Position numbers and translations under genes: made by a program. This document shows, one piece after another, positions 8,826 to 17,480 of a DNA stretch of 64,000 nt. How positions within the stretch are numbered: the stretch's first letter is position 1; the number at the start of each line of letters is the position of its first letter. The notes below the pieces were generated by a model. The model ran no database searches. It was not told the DNA's origin and saw only the letters and a program-made list of their open reading frames with translations. The DNA is from Exiguobacterium acetylicum DSM 20416 (GTDB taxonomy: Bacteria > Bacillota > Bacilli > Exiguobacteriales > Exiguobacteriaceae). The DNA lies in NCBI RefSeq assembly GCF_000702605.1, contig NZ_JNIR01000001.1, positions 796,501 through 860,500 on the forward strand, in the 5' to 3' direction.

Positions 8826-9617
8826 ATGGAAACACGAAACATGGTCACGAAATCACAAATCAAAGAAGCGTTACGCGAATTAGGTGTGTCGCCCGGCATG
8901 AAGCTGTTTGTCCATACGTCACTCAAACAAATCGGCTGGATTCCCGGGGGCGTACAAGCATTGATTGAGGCCATACAGGAAGTCGTCACGACGGAAGGGT
9001 TAATCATGATGCCGGCGCAAAGTACTGATAATTCGGATCCGAAGAACTGGAGCCAACCCGCTGTTCCCGAGGAATGGTGGGAAACGATTCGTCGGGAGAT
9101 GCCGGCATATGATCCAGCAAAAACGGTCACGCGTGGCATTGGTCGCGTACCGGAAGTCTTCCGGACGTATCCCGGCGTCGTTCGAAGTAATCATCCGATG
9201 TGGTCCGTGACTGCCTGGGGGAAAGATGCGGCGACATTCGTTGCCGATCATACATTAGAAAATGGCTTCGGTCCCGGTTCACCAATCGAACGCTTCATCG
9301 AGGCGGATGGTCAAATTCTGCATATCGGTTCTCCTTGGGATACGACGACCGTCTGGCATTATGCGGAATACGGATTGAATCGTCCGGACGTCGAGGATGG
9401 TTGTAAAGTCAAAGAAGGAACGACGGAACGATTCATTCATTACCGCCATCGTCAAATCGATAGTGATGCGTTTGGTCCGATTGGCGAAGCGCTCGAAAGC
9501 GCTGATTTCGTCACGTCCGGTTTGATTGGACAAGCGAAATCTTACCGCATCGATGCCAAAGCCTCGATCCCAGTCGTCATGTTGCAATTAAAAGCGCTCG
9601 ATCAATGGTTATTTTGA
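8826..9617 (+). CDS. AAC(3)-family N-acetyltransferase (YokD-like)
   Basis: A 263-residue member of the aminoglycoside 3-N-acetyltransferase fold, which transfers acetyl from acetyl-CoA to an amine. LFVHTSLKQIGWIPGG at residues 27-42 is the family's acetyl-CoA/substrate loop. GRVPEVFRTYPGVVRSNHP and GSPIERFIEADGQILHIG follow in the usual order. Chromosomal Bacillales members such as YokD are often not resistance genes, so I call the family and not a drug phenotype. AAGGAG lies six to ten bases before the start, and the gene follows sbcC by 13 bases, probably in one transcript; a link with DNA repair is not implied. Confidence 0.85.
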   Translation: METRNMVTKSQIKEALRELGVSPGMKLFVHTSLKQIGWIPGGVQALIEAIQEVVTTEGLIMMPAQSTDNSDPKNWSQPAVPEEWWETIRREMPAYDPAKTVTRGIGRVPEVFRTYPGVVRSNHPMWSVTAWGKDAATFVADHTLENGFGPGSPIERFIEADGQILHIGSPWDTTTVWHYAEYGLNRPDVEDGCKVKEGTTERFIHYRHRQIDSDAFGPIGEALESADFVTSGLIGQAKSYRIDAKASIPVVMLQLKALDQWLF

Positions 9618-9632
9618 AACTTTTTCGGGAAA
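9608..9632 (+). promoter_or_regulatory. Weak sigma-B-like promoter
   Basis: GTTATT (9608-9613), 13 bases, GGGAAA (9627-9632). The -10 fits sigma-B; the -35 is only partly matched. It overlaps the end of the acetyltransferase gene and lies 43 bases before the start at 9675. Confidence 0.22.
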
Positions 9633-9674
9633 CCTTCGTAGTAGAAAACAGAATCATAAAAAGGAGTGAAAGCA

Positions 9675-10412
9675 ATGGCTTCACGTTTTAAAGTAAACCC
9701 GGCATTGCGTCGCGGATTCGATACAGCACGTGTCGGAGAACGACCAATGACAAAAAGCGGAACGATGAGCAAGATTTTCTTGATGCTCGCTCTCGTCACG
9801 GCAGCAGCAGGGGGCAGTTGGTTCTTCCTCGCAGAAAACCAAGCGTTCCTATTCCCGGCATTAATCGGTGGATTCGTCATCGGTCTGATCCTTGCCTTGA
9901 TCATCACATTCAAACCAGCAACAGCTCCGGTCCTATCTCCGGTTTATGCAATCGTTGAAGGTGTGGCAGTCGGAGCGTTATCGTTAATGTTCGAAAGTAT
10001 GTACCCAGGTATCGTCGGAAAAGCAGTCGTTGCGACATTCGTCGTTGCGTTTGCGATGTGGTTCGTCTACTCGACGGGGATGATTAAAGTAACGCAGCGT
10101 TTCCGTTCTGCAGTCACAGCGGCGATTCTCTCGATCTTCGTCTTGTATGCGGTCAACTTGATTCTCGCGTTATTTAGTGTCGACCTCCCATTCATGACGG
10201 GTAGCTCACCGGTTGCGATCGGCGTTCAGTTCGTCATCGTCATCGTGGCATCCTTGTCACTTGTAATGGACTTCGATTTCATCTCACAACAAGTGCGCGC
10301 CGGTGCTCCGAAGTCAATGGAGTGGGTCGCAGCATTCGGATTGATCGTGACGATCATCTGGCTCTACATCGAATTACTTGATCTCTTATACCGTCTTGCG
10401 GCACGAGATTAA
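9675..10412 (+). CDS. Bax inhibitor-1/YccA family membrane protein
   Basis: A 245-residue integral membrane protein with seven hydrophobic segments after a polar N-terminus (RVGERPMTKSGTMSK precedes the first). Spacing and the late acidic motif FDFISQQV and YIELLDLLYRLA fit the BI-1/YccA family, whose bacterial members include pH-sensitive calcium leak channels. The ATG at 9675 has AAGGAG ten bases upstream; the GTG at 9666 overlaps that site and is not used. It is followed at once by a strong terminator. A weak sigma-B-like promoter overlaps the end of the previous gene, so a stress role is possible but only inferred. Confidence 0.85.
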   Translation: MASRFKVNPALRRGFDTARVGERPMTKSGTMSKIFLMLALVTAAAGGSWFFLAENQAFLFPALIGGFVIGLILALIITFKPATAPVLSPVYAIVEGVAVGALSLMFESMYPGIVGKAVVATFVVAFAMWFVYSTGMIKVTQRFRSAVTAAILSIFVLYAVNLILALFSVDLPFMTGSSPVAIGVQFVIVIVASLSLVMDFDFISQQVRAGAPKSMEWVAAFGLIVTIIWLYIELLDLLYRLAARD

Positions 10413-10417
10413 CAGCA

Positions 10418-10449
10418 ACAGACGACGGGTTCTCCGTCGTCTGTTTTTT
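10418..10449 (+). terminator. Rho-independent terminator
   Basis: ACAGACGACGG pairs perfectly with CCGTCGTCTGT around GTTCT and is followed by seven T. Confidence 0.9.
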
Positions 10450-10516
10450 TATCGAAAGCAGGGATGGTCGCGGAAAACAAGAAATGATAAAACGTAACTG
10501 AAAGGAGAGAAGATAC

Positions 10517-11056
10517 ATGAAAGAACGTATCGTCATTGGAGCAGGACCGTATCACAACAATCCCGGTTGGTATCATTCACAAGAAGATGAGTTGAATTTG
10601 CTCAATCGTTCCGATTGGGAACGATTGTGTTCGAACGACACGTTGCAAGCGATTCTTGCGGAACATGTCTGGGAGCATTTGACATTCGAAGAAGGGATTG
10701 ACGCGGCACGTCATTGTTATGCATACCTTGCACCAGGAGGATACGTCCGTTGTGCAGTGCCGGACGGTTATTTTCGGGATGAGGCATACCAAGCAATCGT
10801 CCAAGTCGGTGGCCCCGGTCCAGTTGACCATCCGGCAGCGAGTCACAAAATCGTCTATACGTACGAAACGTTACGGAACGTATTCGAAGAAGCTGGGTTT
10901 CAGGTACGTTTTCTCGAATATTTTGATGAGAATGGGGTGTTCCATCAAGCGGATTGGGACGGCGCAGACGGTATCATTTTCCGTTCGAAACGATATGATC
11001 CCCGTAATGCAGAACAGATGAGATTTCCTTCGTTGATACTTGATGCATATAAATGA
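10517..11056 (+). CDS. COG4627-like methyltransferase-fold protein
   Basis: A 179-residue protein resembling the C-terminal half of a class I SAM-dependent methyltransferase. AEHVWEHLTFEEG corresponds to the motif-IV region (usually an SEHxxEHL pattern), APGGYVRCAVPDG to the post-motif strand, and TYETLRNVFEEAGFQVRFLEYFDENG to the C-terminal sheet. The canonical glycine-rich SAM loop (a GxGxG motif) is not obvious; the N-terminus reads VIGAGPYHNNPGW instead, as in the COG4627 group. AAGGAGAG precedes the ATG. It is a single gene between two terminators. The substrate is unknown. Confidence 0.65.
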   Translation: MKERIVIGAGPYHNNPGWYHSQEDELNLLNRSDWERLCSNDTLQAILAEHVWEHLTFEEGIDAARHCYAYLAPGGYVRCAVPDGYFRDEAYQAIVQVGGPGPVDHPAASHKIVYTYETLRNVFEEAGFQVRFLEYFDENGVFHQADWDGADGIIFRSKRYDPRNAEQMRFPSLILDAYK

Positions 11057-11066
11057 ATACATAGTT

Positions 11067-11106
11067 GAAAAAGACCATCTGAACTTCGCTGTCAGATGGT
11101 CTTTTT
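11067..11106. terminator. Bidirectional terminator
   Basis: AAGACCATCTGA pairs with TCAGATGGTCTT, flanked by A on the left and T on the right, between two convergent genes. Confidence 0.88.
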
Positions 11107-11108
11107 GA

Positions 11109-11414
11109 TCATATTCCGTGCTCGCTTTTCAGTTGATCGACATATTGTTTTGCCTCGAGCAATGACGATCCGAGCGTCTCTCGAACGCGTTTGACAGCTT
11201 CAACCGTCTTTCCTTCATGAAGCAACTGAACCAGTTCGACTTGTAATGCTGCTTCTTCTAAAGACACTTCGTTCAGACCGAGGTGTTCCTCGATTCGTTG
11301 CAATTTTTTTAGAATCGTTTGTTGGCGGCGTTTTGCTTCGTCCGCTTTTTGCGATAAGGACATCCAAATGAAGAATAAGACAATTAGTGGAGCGAACGTG
11401 ACGACAGAATCCAT
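11109..11414 (-). CDS. Small membrane protein with L7/L12-like C-terminal motif
   Basis: A 101-residue protein: one N-terminal hydrophobic segment (VVTFAPLIVLFFIWMSL), a charged coiled-coil stretch (ADEAKRRQQTILKKLQRIEEHLG), then a C-terminal helical module. That module, GKTVEAVKRVRETLG followed by LLEAKQYVDQL, matches the ribosomal protein L7/L12 C-terminal pattern (K-x-x-x-I-K-x-V-R-x-x-x-G-x-x-L-x-E-A-K-x-x-V). In L7/L12 this surface binds translation GTPases. I use the ATG at 11414, preceded by GGAAGG; a longer frame begins at 11438. Monocistronic, ending at a shared terminator. Function unknown. Confidence 0.72.
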   Translation of the reverse strand: MDSVVTFAPLIVLFFIWMSLSQKADEAKRRQQTILKKLQRIEEHLGLNEVSLEEAALQVELVQLLHEGKTVEAVKRVRETLGSSLLEAKQYVDQLKSEHGI

Positions 11415-11544
11415 AGTGAACACCTTCCTTTCGTCCACCGTACCATAGGAAATGATTCATAACAAATAGTGGAAAACGAGGTGGAAATTGATTATGCTGA
11501 TATAGTGGAAAATAAAGGGTTAATATGGAAAGGAGATAAATCTA

Positions 11545-12279
11545 GTGGATAATGTATTAGTGACATTTTTGCCATTCTTGATTCAAATCGGACTAATCAT
11601 GGTGCTGTTCTTCTTCGGAACGTTTGGTCTGTTTTTCTTCGTAAAACGCAGCTCGTATCACAACAGTCGTTATTATCGACTGACACGTGAACCGTTTTTA
11701 CGGATTGTCCGTGATAAGGGGAAATGGGGCGAGTACTTGACGACACGTCAACTCGATCAAGTGTCAGGATACGGCACGTATGTGTTTAATACATATTTAC
11801 CTCGTGCGCGGGGAGAAGGTACGACGGAGATCGATGTGACGTTCATTCATGAAAGTGGCATCTATGTGCTCGAATCGAAAAACTACAGCGGGTGGATTTT
11901 CGGACGCGAGCAGGACCGTCAGTGGACACAACAGTTCCAGAATCGCTTCAAGCAACGGTTCTATAATCCGATTAAACAAAATGAAGGGCACCTTAAAAGT
12001 ATGCAACGTTTCTTAGAAGGAACGGATCCTACGCTCTTTCACTCCTTGATCGTCTTCAGCGAACGCTGTGAACTCAAAAAGATCACCGTCGTTTCAGCGC
12101 ATGTCCGTGTCTTGAAACGAAACGTCTTACGTAAGACGATTGAGCAACTCGCGACAGAAAAGGCGTTGACACCAAGTCAAGTCGATACGATCGCGGGAAA
12201 ACTCGGGGTTCATTCACAAGTCGATCGTGCCACCCAACAGGCGCATATCGATGGGATTCGTCAGCGCCAGGCCAAATGA
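11545..12279 (+). CDS. NERD domain protein
   Basis: A 244-residue protein with a long N-terminal hydrophobic segment (about residues 8-34) and a nuclease-related domain at about 60-170. The key elements are GKWGEYLT, TEIDVTFIHESGIYVLESKNYSG (the D-x-x-x ... E-x-K pattern of the restriction-endonuclease-like core) and a late SLIVFSERCELK strand. The family is predicted to cleave nucleic acid, but few members have been tested. The start is GTG at 11545 with AAGGAGAT before it. The last 60 residues are basic and may form a small helical tail. Monocistronic, upstream of and codirectional with marR. Confidence 0.85.
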   Translation: MDNVLVTFLPFLIQIGLIMVLFFFGTFGLFFFVKRSSYHNSRYYRLTREPFLRIVRDKGKWGEYLTTRQLDQVSGYGTYVFNTYLPRARGEGTTEIDVTFIHESGIYVLESKNYSGWIFGREQDRQWTQQFQNRFKQRFYNPIKQNEGHLKSMQRFLEGTDPTLFHSLIVFSERCELKKITVVSAHVRVLKRNVLRKTIEQLATEKALTPSQVDTIAGKLGVHSQVDRATQQAHIDGIRQRQAK

Positions 12280-12284
12280 CAGCG

Positions 12285-12314
12285 TTGACGGACTGGCTCT
12301 CCTTCAGGTATAGT
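12285..12314 (+). promoter_or_regulatory. Sigma-A promoter of marR
   Basis: TTGACG (12285-12290), 18 bases, TATAGT (12309-12314). The candidate operator at 12331-12343 lies just downstream of the expected transcription start. Confidence 0.75.
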
Positions 12315-12330
12315 GGATAAATAATAAGTA

Positions 12331-12343
12331 GTGCAACTATATG
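12331..12343 (+). promoter_or_regulatory. Candidate MarR operator, upstream copy
   Basis: GTGCAACTATATG, between the marR promoter and its ribosome binding site. The exact reverse complement occurs at 12794-12806 in the promoter of the next gene, which suggests one regulator acting at both places. Confidence 0.55.
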
Positions 12344-12354
12344 GAGATGATGGG

Positions 12355-12777
12355 ATGAAAGAATCGGAATGGTCGCTTGGCATGCAATTATCTCGTAGTT
12401 ATTATGCGTTCAAACGTGCTGCCGCTAAACGGATGGAGACGTTCGGTTTAACGCCGGAACAGTTTTCTGTCCTGAGTGAACTTGCTAAACAAGATGGTGT
12501 TTCGCAAAAGCAGCTGGCACTCGTGACGGAACGTGATCAAACAACGATCGGTAAGATTCTCGATAAACTCGGTAAAAAAGAATTGATTGTTCGGACACCG
12601 GATCCTCGGGACCGACGAGCGGTTCTGCTCTTGATGACACGAGAAGGACGTGACATCGTCGATCGTCTCGGACCAGAGCTCGATCAGCTACAATTCGAAG
12701 CGTTCCGAGGACTCTCGCGGGAGCAAATCGAGCAATTAAAGGAAACACTTGAGACCATTCACCGGAATGTGACGTGA
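12355..12777 (+). CDS. MarR family transcriptional regulator
   Basis: A 140-residue winged-helix regulator. The core runs FGLTPEQFSVLSELAKQDGVSQKQLALVTERDQTTIGKILDKLGKKELIVRTPDPRDRRAVLLLMTREG in overlapping parts: helix 2, recognition helix (QTTIGKILDKL) and wing (DPRDRRAVLL). There is no conserved redox cysteine, so it is not of the OhrR peroxide-sensing type. I choose the ATG at 12355 (GGAGA upstream); a GTG at 12331 lies within the candidate operator. It probably represses itself and the membrane protein that follows, sensing a lipophilic compound, as is common for MarR-exporter pairs. Confidence 0.9.
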   Translation: MKESEWSLGMQLSRSYYAFKRAAAKRMETFGLTPEQFSVLSELAKQDGVSQKQLALVTERDQTTIGKILDKLGKKELIVRTPDPRDRRAVLLLMTREGRDIVDRLGPELDQLQFEAFRGLSREQIEQLKETLETIHRNVT

Positions 12778-12793
12778 ATGGTTTTCCTTCGGA

Positions 12794-12806
12794 CATATAG
12801 TTGCAC
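12794..12806 (-). promoter_or_regulatory. Candidate MarR operator, downstream copy
   Basis: CATATAGTTGCAC, the exact inverse of 12331-12343. It lies inside the spacer of a weak promoter (TTCGGA at 12788-12793, TATTAT at 12811-12816) ahead of the exporter gene, where binding would block RNA polymerase. Confidence 0.55.
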
Positions 12807-12845
12807 ATGATATTATAAGTAATGCATATAAAAGGAGATTGTAAT

Positions 12846-13856
12846 ATGAAAGCATGGAAAGATGTCTGGTCAATGACACAAACGAAAGTGGGGCTCGTCT
12901 TCGCGATCGTCGTCCCGCTCTTGTTCCTCGTCGTCTGGATGACTGGTTACGAAGGAACAACGGAACGACTCGATCAATTGAACGTCGGTGTCGTTGGCGA
13001 AGTGAACGACCCGTTCGTCACATCACTAAAAGAAGCACCGTTCACGGTCCAAGCAGTTCCGACCGAAGCGAAAGGGTTGGAAGCACTCGATGCCAATGAA
13101 GTCGATCTCGTCCTACAAAAGGATGATACAACGCGTCAACTGACGGCACACGTCAGCCAGACGAATGCCGAATTTGCGAATGCGATTCTCGAGCGGGCAA
13201 CGGAAACGATCGGCAAACAGTTGAATGGTGAGCCGACGTTCACGACGTCGGTCGTCACGGAGCATGCCGTCTCAGATTTTGCCTTGTCGATGCTGCCACT
13301 CGTCCTCGGGTTCGTCATCTATATCGCAACAATGACGATGGGGATTCAGTTCAATCTCGTCAGCACGATCTTAAGTAAGTGTCATTCAATCTGGTCACTA
13401 TTTTGGAGTCGCCAACTGTTGCATGGAATCGTTCTTCTAGTCGTTCCGTTACTGCTCGTTTCTGTGGCACATGTATTAACGGACATCACGACACCGTTCA
13501 TGAAGTTGTGGGCGTTCGAGTTCCTCGTTGTCGCGACCTGTATCGCCGTCACACAGATGAACTTCGCGATATTTGGACCGATTGCGCCACTTATCAATGT
13601 CGCATTGATTCCTTTCCAGTTGATGACTGCCGGAAACATCGTGCCAGCGAAGATGTTGGCACCGTTTTATCAATCGCTCGGAACGTTCTTACCGGTTCCG
13701 AATGCCGTGGCTGGATTCAGTCGATTGCTGTTCATGAATGGTTCAGTAGGGACACAGGTGCTTCATTTATCACTGATTGGTTTCGGTAGTTTTATCGTGA
13801 CATGTTTAGTGGTGAGTTGGAGGGAGCAACGACAAGCACGACGTGTTGTTGCATGA
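12846..13856 (+). CDS. ABC-2/DUF3533-like membrane protein
   Basis: A 336-residue protein with one N-terminal transmembrane segment (VGLVFAIVVPLLFLVVWMTG, residues 13-32), an extracellular domain of about 130 residues, and five more transmembrane segments from about residue 145 to the end. This is the layout of ABC-2 type permeases and of the YhgE/DUF3533 group of export proteins. No ATPase gene is adjacent, which fits the DUF3533 group better than a classic ABC pair. AAAGGAGAT precedes the ATG. It follows marR with its own promoter and operator, so a drug- or lipid-efflux role is likely but unproven. Confidence 0.72.
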   Translation: MKAWKDVWSMTQTKVGLVFAIVVPLLFLVVWMTGYEGTTERLDQLNVGVVGEVNDPFVTSLKEAPFTVQAVPTEAKGLEALDANEVDLVLQKDDTTRQLTAHVSQTNAEFANAILERATETIGKQLNGEPTFTTSVVTEHAVSDFALSMLPLVLGFVIYIATMTMGIQFNLVSTILSKCHSIWSLFWSRQLLHGIVLLVVPLLLVSVAHVLTDITTPFMKLWAFEFLVVATCIAVTQMNFAIFGPIAPLINVALIPFQLMTAGNIVPAKMLAPFYQSLGTFLPVPNAVAGFSRLLFMNGSVGTQVLHLSLIGFGSFIVTCLVVSWREQRQARRVVA

Positions 13857-13869
13857 AGAATATAAGAAG

Positions 13870-13902
13870 AATCGTCATCGAATGAGATGGCGATTTTTTT
13901 TA
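13870..13902 (+). terminator. Rho-independent terminator
   Basis: AATCGTCATC pairs with GATGGCGATT (one G-T pair) and is followed by a run of seven T. Confidence 0.85.
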
Positions 13903-13928
13903 TTTGAGATAGATTTATGAAAAAATCA

Positions 13929-13965
13929 TTGCATAACAAAAACGTTATATAATAATATGGTTATG
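13929..13965 (+). promoter_or_regulatory. arsR promoter with inverted-repeat operator
   Basis: TTGCAT (13929-13934), 18 bases, TAATAT (13953-13958). ATAAC and GTTAT flank six bases at 13933-13948 within the spacer, and GTTATG recurs at 13960-13965. ArsR proteins normally bind such a dyad over their own promoter. Confidence 0.5.
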
Positions 13966-14039
13966 TGAAAAGCGAAAAAGATAAATTCGCTCCTGTATCA
14001 GGCATGGATTATACGTTTAAGAGAAAGGAGGACTCTCCA

Positions 14040-14354
14040 TTGATCGAGACAGCAAAACGGGTAGAAGAGATGAGTCAGTTCTTAAAGCTACTGAGCGATG
14101 GAACACGTCTTGAAATTTTGCGAAGACTACACGTTCGGGAACATTGTGTCTGTGATTTCGTCGAAATGTTTGATATTTCGCAACCGGCAGTCAGTCGTCA
14201 TCTAAAATTATTGCGTCAGTCCCATCTCATCTTGGAACGACGTGAACGACAATGGATTTATTTTCGAATCAATCCAGATCATCCGCAACACAAGTTGTTA
14301 TTGACGATTTTAGAAGAAATGGACACTCCGGACATCCCGGACAGAAGTTGCTAG
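14040..14354 (+). CDS. arsR: ArsR/SmtB family metalloregulator
   Basis: A winged-helix repressor of 104 residues if translation begins at the TTG at 14040, which has a perfect AAAGGAGG eight bases upstream. A longer frame opens at a GTG at 13965 without a ribosome binding site. FLKLLSDGTRLEILRRL is the family's first helices. HCVCDFVEMFDISQPAVSRHLKLLRQSHLI holds the recognition helix and the CxC of the arsenic site, with a third Cys as the last residue. Arsenite would release the repressor from DNA. The genes after it are an arsenite pump and a thiol oxidoreductase, which supports an ars assignment. Confidence 0.88.
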   Translation: MIETAKRVEEMSQFLKLLSDGTRLEILRRLHVREHCVCDFVEMFDISQPAVSRHLKLLRQSHLILERRERQWIYFRINPDHPQHKLLLTILEEMDTPDIPDRSC

Positions 14355-14481
14355 CACCATGGATGAAATGGATTAGCACGAGCAAGGCATTGGAATCGAG
14401 ACGATATTCCATTCTTGATGGCACACGTTCAAGGATGGCGAATCGTTAATAGAACCACTCGAAATTTAATACAGAAATGAA

Positions 14482-15786
14482 GTGAACGCATTGACCGGTA
14501 CACATTTACTAGCGATCGGAATTTTTCTGATCACCTTATTCTTAATCATCAAACAACCGAAAGGACTCGGCATCGGTTACTCCGCGATGGGGATGGCGCT
14601 CGTTGCGCTATTGACGGGAGTCGTCAATCTCGATGATGTTTCGACTGTCTGGGGCATCATCTGGAATGCCACCTTTACGTTCATCGCTCTGATCATTATC
14701 TCACTGATTCTTGATGAGATCGGATTCTTCGAATGGGCGGCACTCCACATGGCACGCATCGCACGAGGTGGTGGTGTCAAACTATTCGTATATATGACAT
14801 TGCTCGGTGCTGTCGTTGCGGCTTTATTTGCGAACGATGGGGCAGCCTTGATCCTGACACCGATCGTCCTCGCGATGGTTCGTCACTTGAAACTTCCGGA
14901 TTATGTCGTGTTAGCCTACGTGTTTGCTTCCGGATTCATTGCCGATACGGCCAGTTTACCGTTCGTCGTCTCGAACCTCGTCAACATCGTCTCAGCAGAC
15001 TTCTTTAATATCGGTTTTACGGAGTATGCGTCACGGATGGTATTCGTCAATCTCTTTTCTGTCGTAGGCAGTCTGATCGTCTTGTATCTCTATTTCCGAA
15101 AGAGTATTCCTAAGAATTATGATGTCGGGCAGCTCGTCGTACCCGCGACAGCGATCAAGGATCAACGGATGTTCAAGTTATCTTGGTTCGTACTCATCTT
15201 GCTTGTCGTCGGATACTTTACGAGTGACGTCATCGGCATTCCAGTCAGTCTTGTCGCTGGAATCATCGCCTTGTTCTTCTTATTGATGGCACGTCGTTCA
15301 CCGAGCGTACCGACGAAAAAGGTCATCGGTGGTGCACCGTGGGCGATCGTCTTCTTCTCACTTGGAATGTACATCGTCGTCTACGGACTTCAAAATGCAG
15401 GATTGACACAAGTTCTCGCTGACATCATTGATGGCTTTGCGACGAATTTAGCAGCCGCGACATTTGGTATGGGCTTCTTGGCTGCCATCTTGTCGTCGAT
15501 CATGAATAACATGCCGACCGTCATGATCGATGCCCTTGCGATCGATTTGAGCCAGGCGACTGGAACGATTCGAGAAGCGCTCATCTATGCGAACGTCATC
15601 GGATCTGATCTTGGACCGAAGATCACGCCGATTGGTAGTTTAGCGACATTACTTTGGTTACACGTGCTTCGGACGAAAGGCGTGAAGATTGGTTGGGGTC
15701 AATACTTTAAAATCGGAACGATTCTGACGATCCCGACACTTGCCATCACATTGCTTGGCTTGTATATCAGCTTGATACTTTATTGA
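14482..15786 (+). CDS. arsB: Arsenite efflux pump ArsB
   Basis: A 434-residue inner membrane protein with about 11-12 transmembrane segments. [28 protein letters not shown] and [19 protein letters not shown] are hallmarks of ArsB in the ion transporter superfamily, as is [13 protein letters not shown] in the second half. It expels As(OH)3 using the membrane potential, alone or with an ArsA ATPase; no arsA lies nearby. The start is GTG at 14482 or TTG at 14491, and neither has a strong ribosome binding site. The 127 bases after arsR hold no gene. It overlaps the next frame only if the long upstream start of that gene is used. Confidence 0.93.
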   Translation: MNALTGTHLLAIGIFLITLFLIIKQPKGLGIGYSAMGMALVALLTGVVNLDDVSTVWGIIWNATFTFIALIIISLILDEIGFFEWAALHMARIARGGGVKLFVYMTLLGAVVAALFANDGAALILTPIVLAMVRHLKLPDYVVLAYVFASGFIADTASLPFVVSNLVNIVSADFFNIGFTEYASRMVFVNLFSVVGSLIVLYLYFRKSIPKNYDVGQLVVPATAIKDQRMFKLSWFVLILLVVGYFTSDVIGIPVSLVAGIIALFFLLMARRSPSVPTKKVIGGAPWAIVFFSLGMYIVVYGLQNAGLTQVLADIIDGFATNLAAATFGMGFLAAILSSIMNNMPTVMIDALAIDLSQATGTIREALIYANVIGSDLGPKITPIGSLATLLWLHVLRTKGVKIGWGQYFKIGTILTIPTLAITLLGLYISLILY

Positions 15787-15806
15787 TTTTTAAGGAGGAA
15801 CTAGAG

Positions 15807-17465
15807 ATGAAATTGATGATTATTGGTTCAGTTGCTGCGGGAACATCAGTAGGAGCAAAAGCACGTCGTAACAGTGAAGAGTTGCAAATTACGATTTATG
15901 ATCGGGATCAGGACATCTCGTATTCAGGTTGTGGGATTCCCTACTTCGTCGGTGGGGAGATCGCTGACATCGACGAATTGACACCGCGCGATGCCGCTTT
16001 CTTTAAAAAACGATATAACATCGATATTCATACACAACACGAAGTCGAATCGATTGATCATGCGACAAAAACGGCGACGATCGTCAATCTCCTGACAGGG
16101 GATCGTTTCACGGACACGTATGATACGTTAGTGCTGGCAACCGGTGCTTCAAGTATCATTCCACCACTTCCAGGCGTTGAACATGAGAATGTCTTTACGG
16201 TTCGAAATGTCCGCAATGCCGACGCGATCCGGTCCTACATTGATGCTCACGATCCGAAGACAGCAACGATTGTCGGCGGAGGATTCATCGGACTCGAGAT
16301 GGCAGAGCAATTGACGTATCGGGGCATTCAAGTCACGCTCGTCGAACGTTTGCCGCAAGTCATGCCGCCACTTGATCGCGATATGGCAGAACGCGTAGCG
16401 GATCACTTGAAAGATAAAGGGGTATCCCTCTTGCTTGGCGAATCCGTGACAGCGTTCAACGGAGAAGAACGTATTTCTGAGGTCGCGCTTGAGAGTGGAA
16501 AAACGATCGAGACGGATCTCGTCATTTTATCTGTTGGCGTCAAGCCGAACACGGGTCTTGCGAAGCAGATCGGCGTAGAGCTTGGTAAAACAGGAGCGAT
16601 TGCAGTCAACCGTCACATGCAGACGAATGTAGCCGATGTCTACGCAGTCGGCGATGTCGCAGAGAGTTTCTCCGTCATCACGGGTGAAGCACTTTATCGT
16701 CCGCTTGGTTCAACAGCGAACAAGATGGGACGGATTGCCGGCATGGTCATTACGGGTGAGGAAGCGGAGCACCGTGGTATCTTAGGGACGGGTATCTTCA
16801 AGGCGTTCGATTTGACTGTCGCTCAGACGGGTTTGACGGAAAAAGAAGCGCGTGAGTCAGGGTATGACATCGAAGTCTTGCATAACATCAAACCAGATCG
16901 TCCGGAATACATGGGTGGGAAAGAGATGACGATCAAAGCGATTGCCGATCGGGCAACAGGGCGAGTCCTCGGAGCCCAGATCGTTGGTCCGCAAGGTGTC
17001 GACAAACGGATTGATGTCCTAGCGACGGCGATCACCTTTAAAGCGAAGGCAGAGGATTTATTCCATCTCGATTTAGCTTACGCTCCACCGTTCGCGACGA
17101 CGAAGGATCCCGTTCTCTATACGGGAATGGCACTCGATAATGCCATCAAAAAAACAGCGCGTTTGATGACACCGAACGAATTAATTGACCAAGTCGCGAG
17201 TGGGAAGTCGTTCCAAATCATTGATACACGCTCGAAAGCACAATTCGAGAAAAATCATGTCGACGGAGCGATCCATATTCCACTTGGTGAACTGCGGACA
17301 CGCGCGAAGGAATTGGATCCGACGTTACCGACGATCGTCTACTGCAACAAAGGCGTGACGGGGAATGCTGCGCAAAACGTCTTGAAAAACCTTGGATTTA
17401 CGGATGTATGCAACTTATCAGGTGGCAACAAGAACTATCAACATATTAAAAAATGTTTTTCATAA
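15807..17465 (+). CDS. cdr: CoA-disulfide reductase fused to rhodanese domain
   Basis: A 552-residue flavoprotein. The FAD motif IIGSVAAGTSVGAKARR opens the chain, and SYSGCGIPYFVGG holds the single redox cysteine, Cys42, at the position of CoA-disulfide reductase. NAD(P)H binding (VGGGFIGLEMAEQL) and the dimerisation domain follow. Residues from about 455 form a rhodanese domain ending with catalytic Cys513 in YCNKGVTG. Such fusions reduce CoA disulfide, persulfide or polysulfide. AAGGAGG precedes the ATG at 15807. It follows arsB by 20 bases and ends at a terminator, so it is a third ars operon gene in place of an arsenate reductase. Confidence 0.92.
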   Translation: MKLMIIGSVAAGTSVGAKARRNSEELQITIYDRDQDISYSGCGIPYFVGGEIADIDELTPRDAAFFKKRYNIDIHTQHEVESIDHATKTATIVNLLTGDRFTDTYDTLVLATGASSIIPPLPGVEHENVFTVRNVRNADAIRSYIDAHDPKTATIVGGGFIGLEMAEQLTYRGIQVTLVERLPQVMPPLDRDMAERVADHLKDKGVSLLLGESVTAFNGEERISEVALESGKTIETDLVILSVGVKPNTGLAKQIGVELGKTGAIAVNRHMQTNVADVYAVGDVAESFSVITGEALYRPLGSTANKMGRIAGMVITGEEAEHRGILGTGIFKAFDLTVAQTGLTEKEARESGYDIEVLHNIKPDRPEYMGGKEMTIKAIADRATGRVLGAQIVGPQGVDKRIDVLATAITFKAKAEDLFHLDLAYAPPFATTKDPVLYTGMALDNAIKKTARLMTPNELIDQVASGKSFQIIDTRSKAQFEKNHVDGAIHIPLGELRTRAKELDPTLPTIVYCNKGVTGNAAQNVLKNLGFTDVCNLSGGNKNYQHIKKCFS

Positions 17466-17480
17466 AATCGAACAATATAG

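Noticed and set aside
8826-9617. Acquired aminoglycoside resistance cassette
   Set aside because: No mobile element, integron site or composition shift surrounds this AAC(3)-fold gene; it looks like a chromosomal YokD-type gene.
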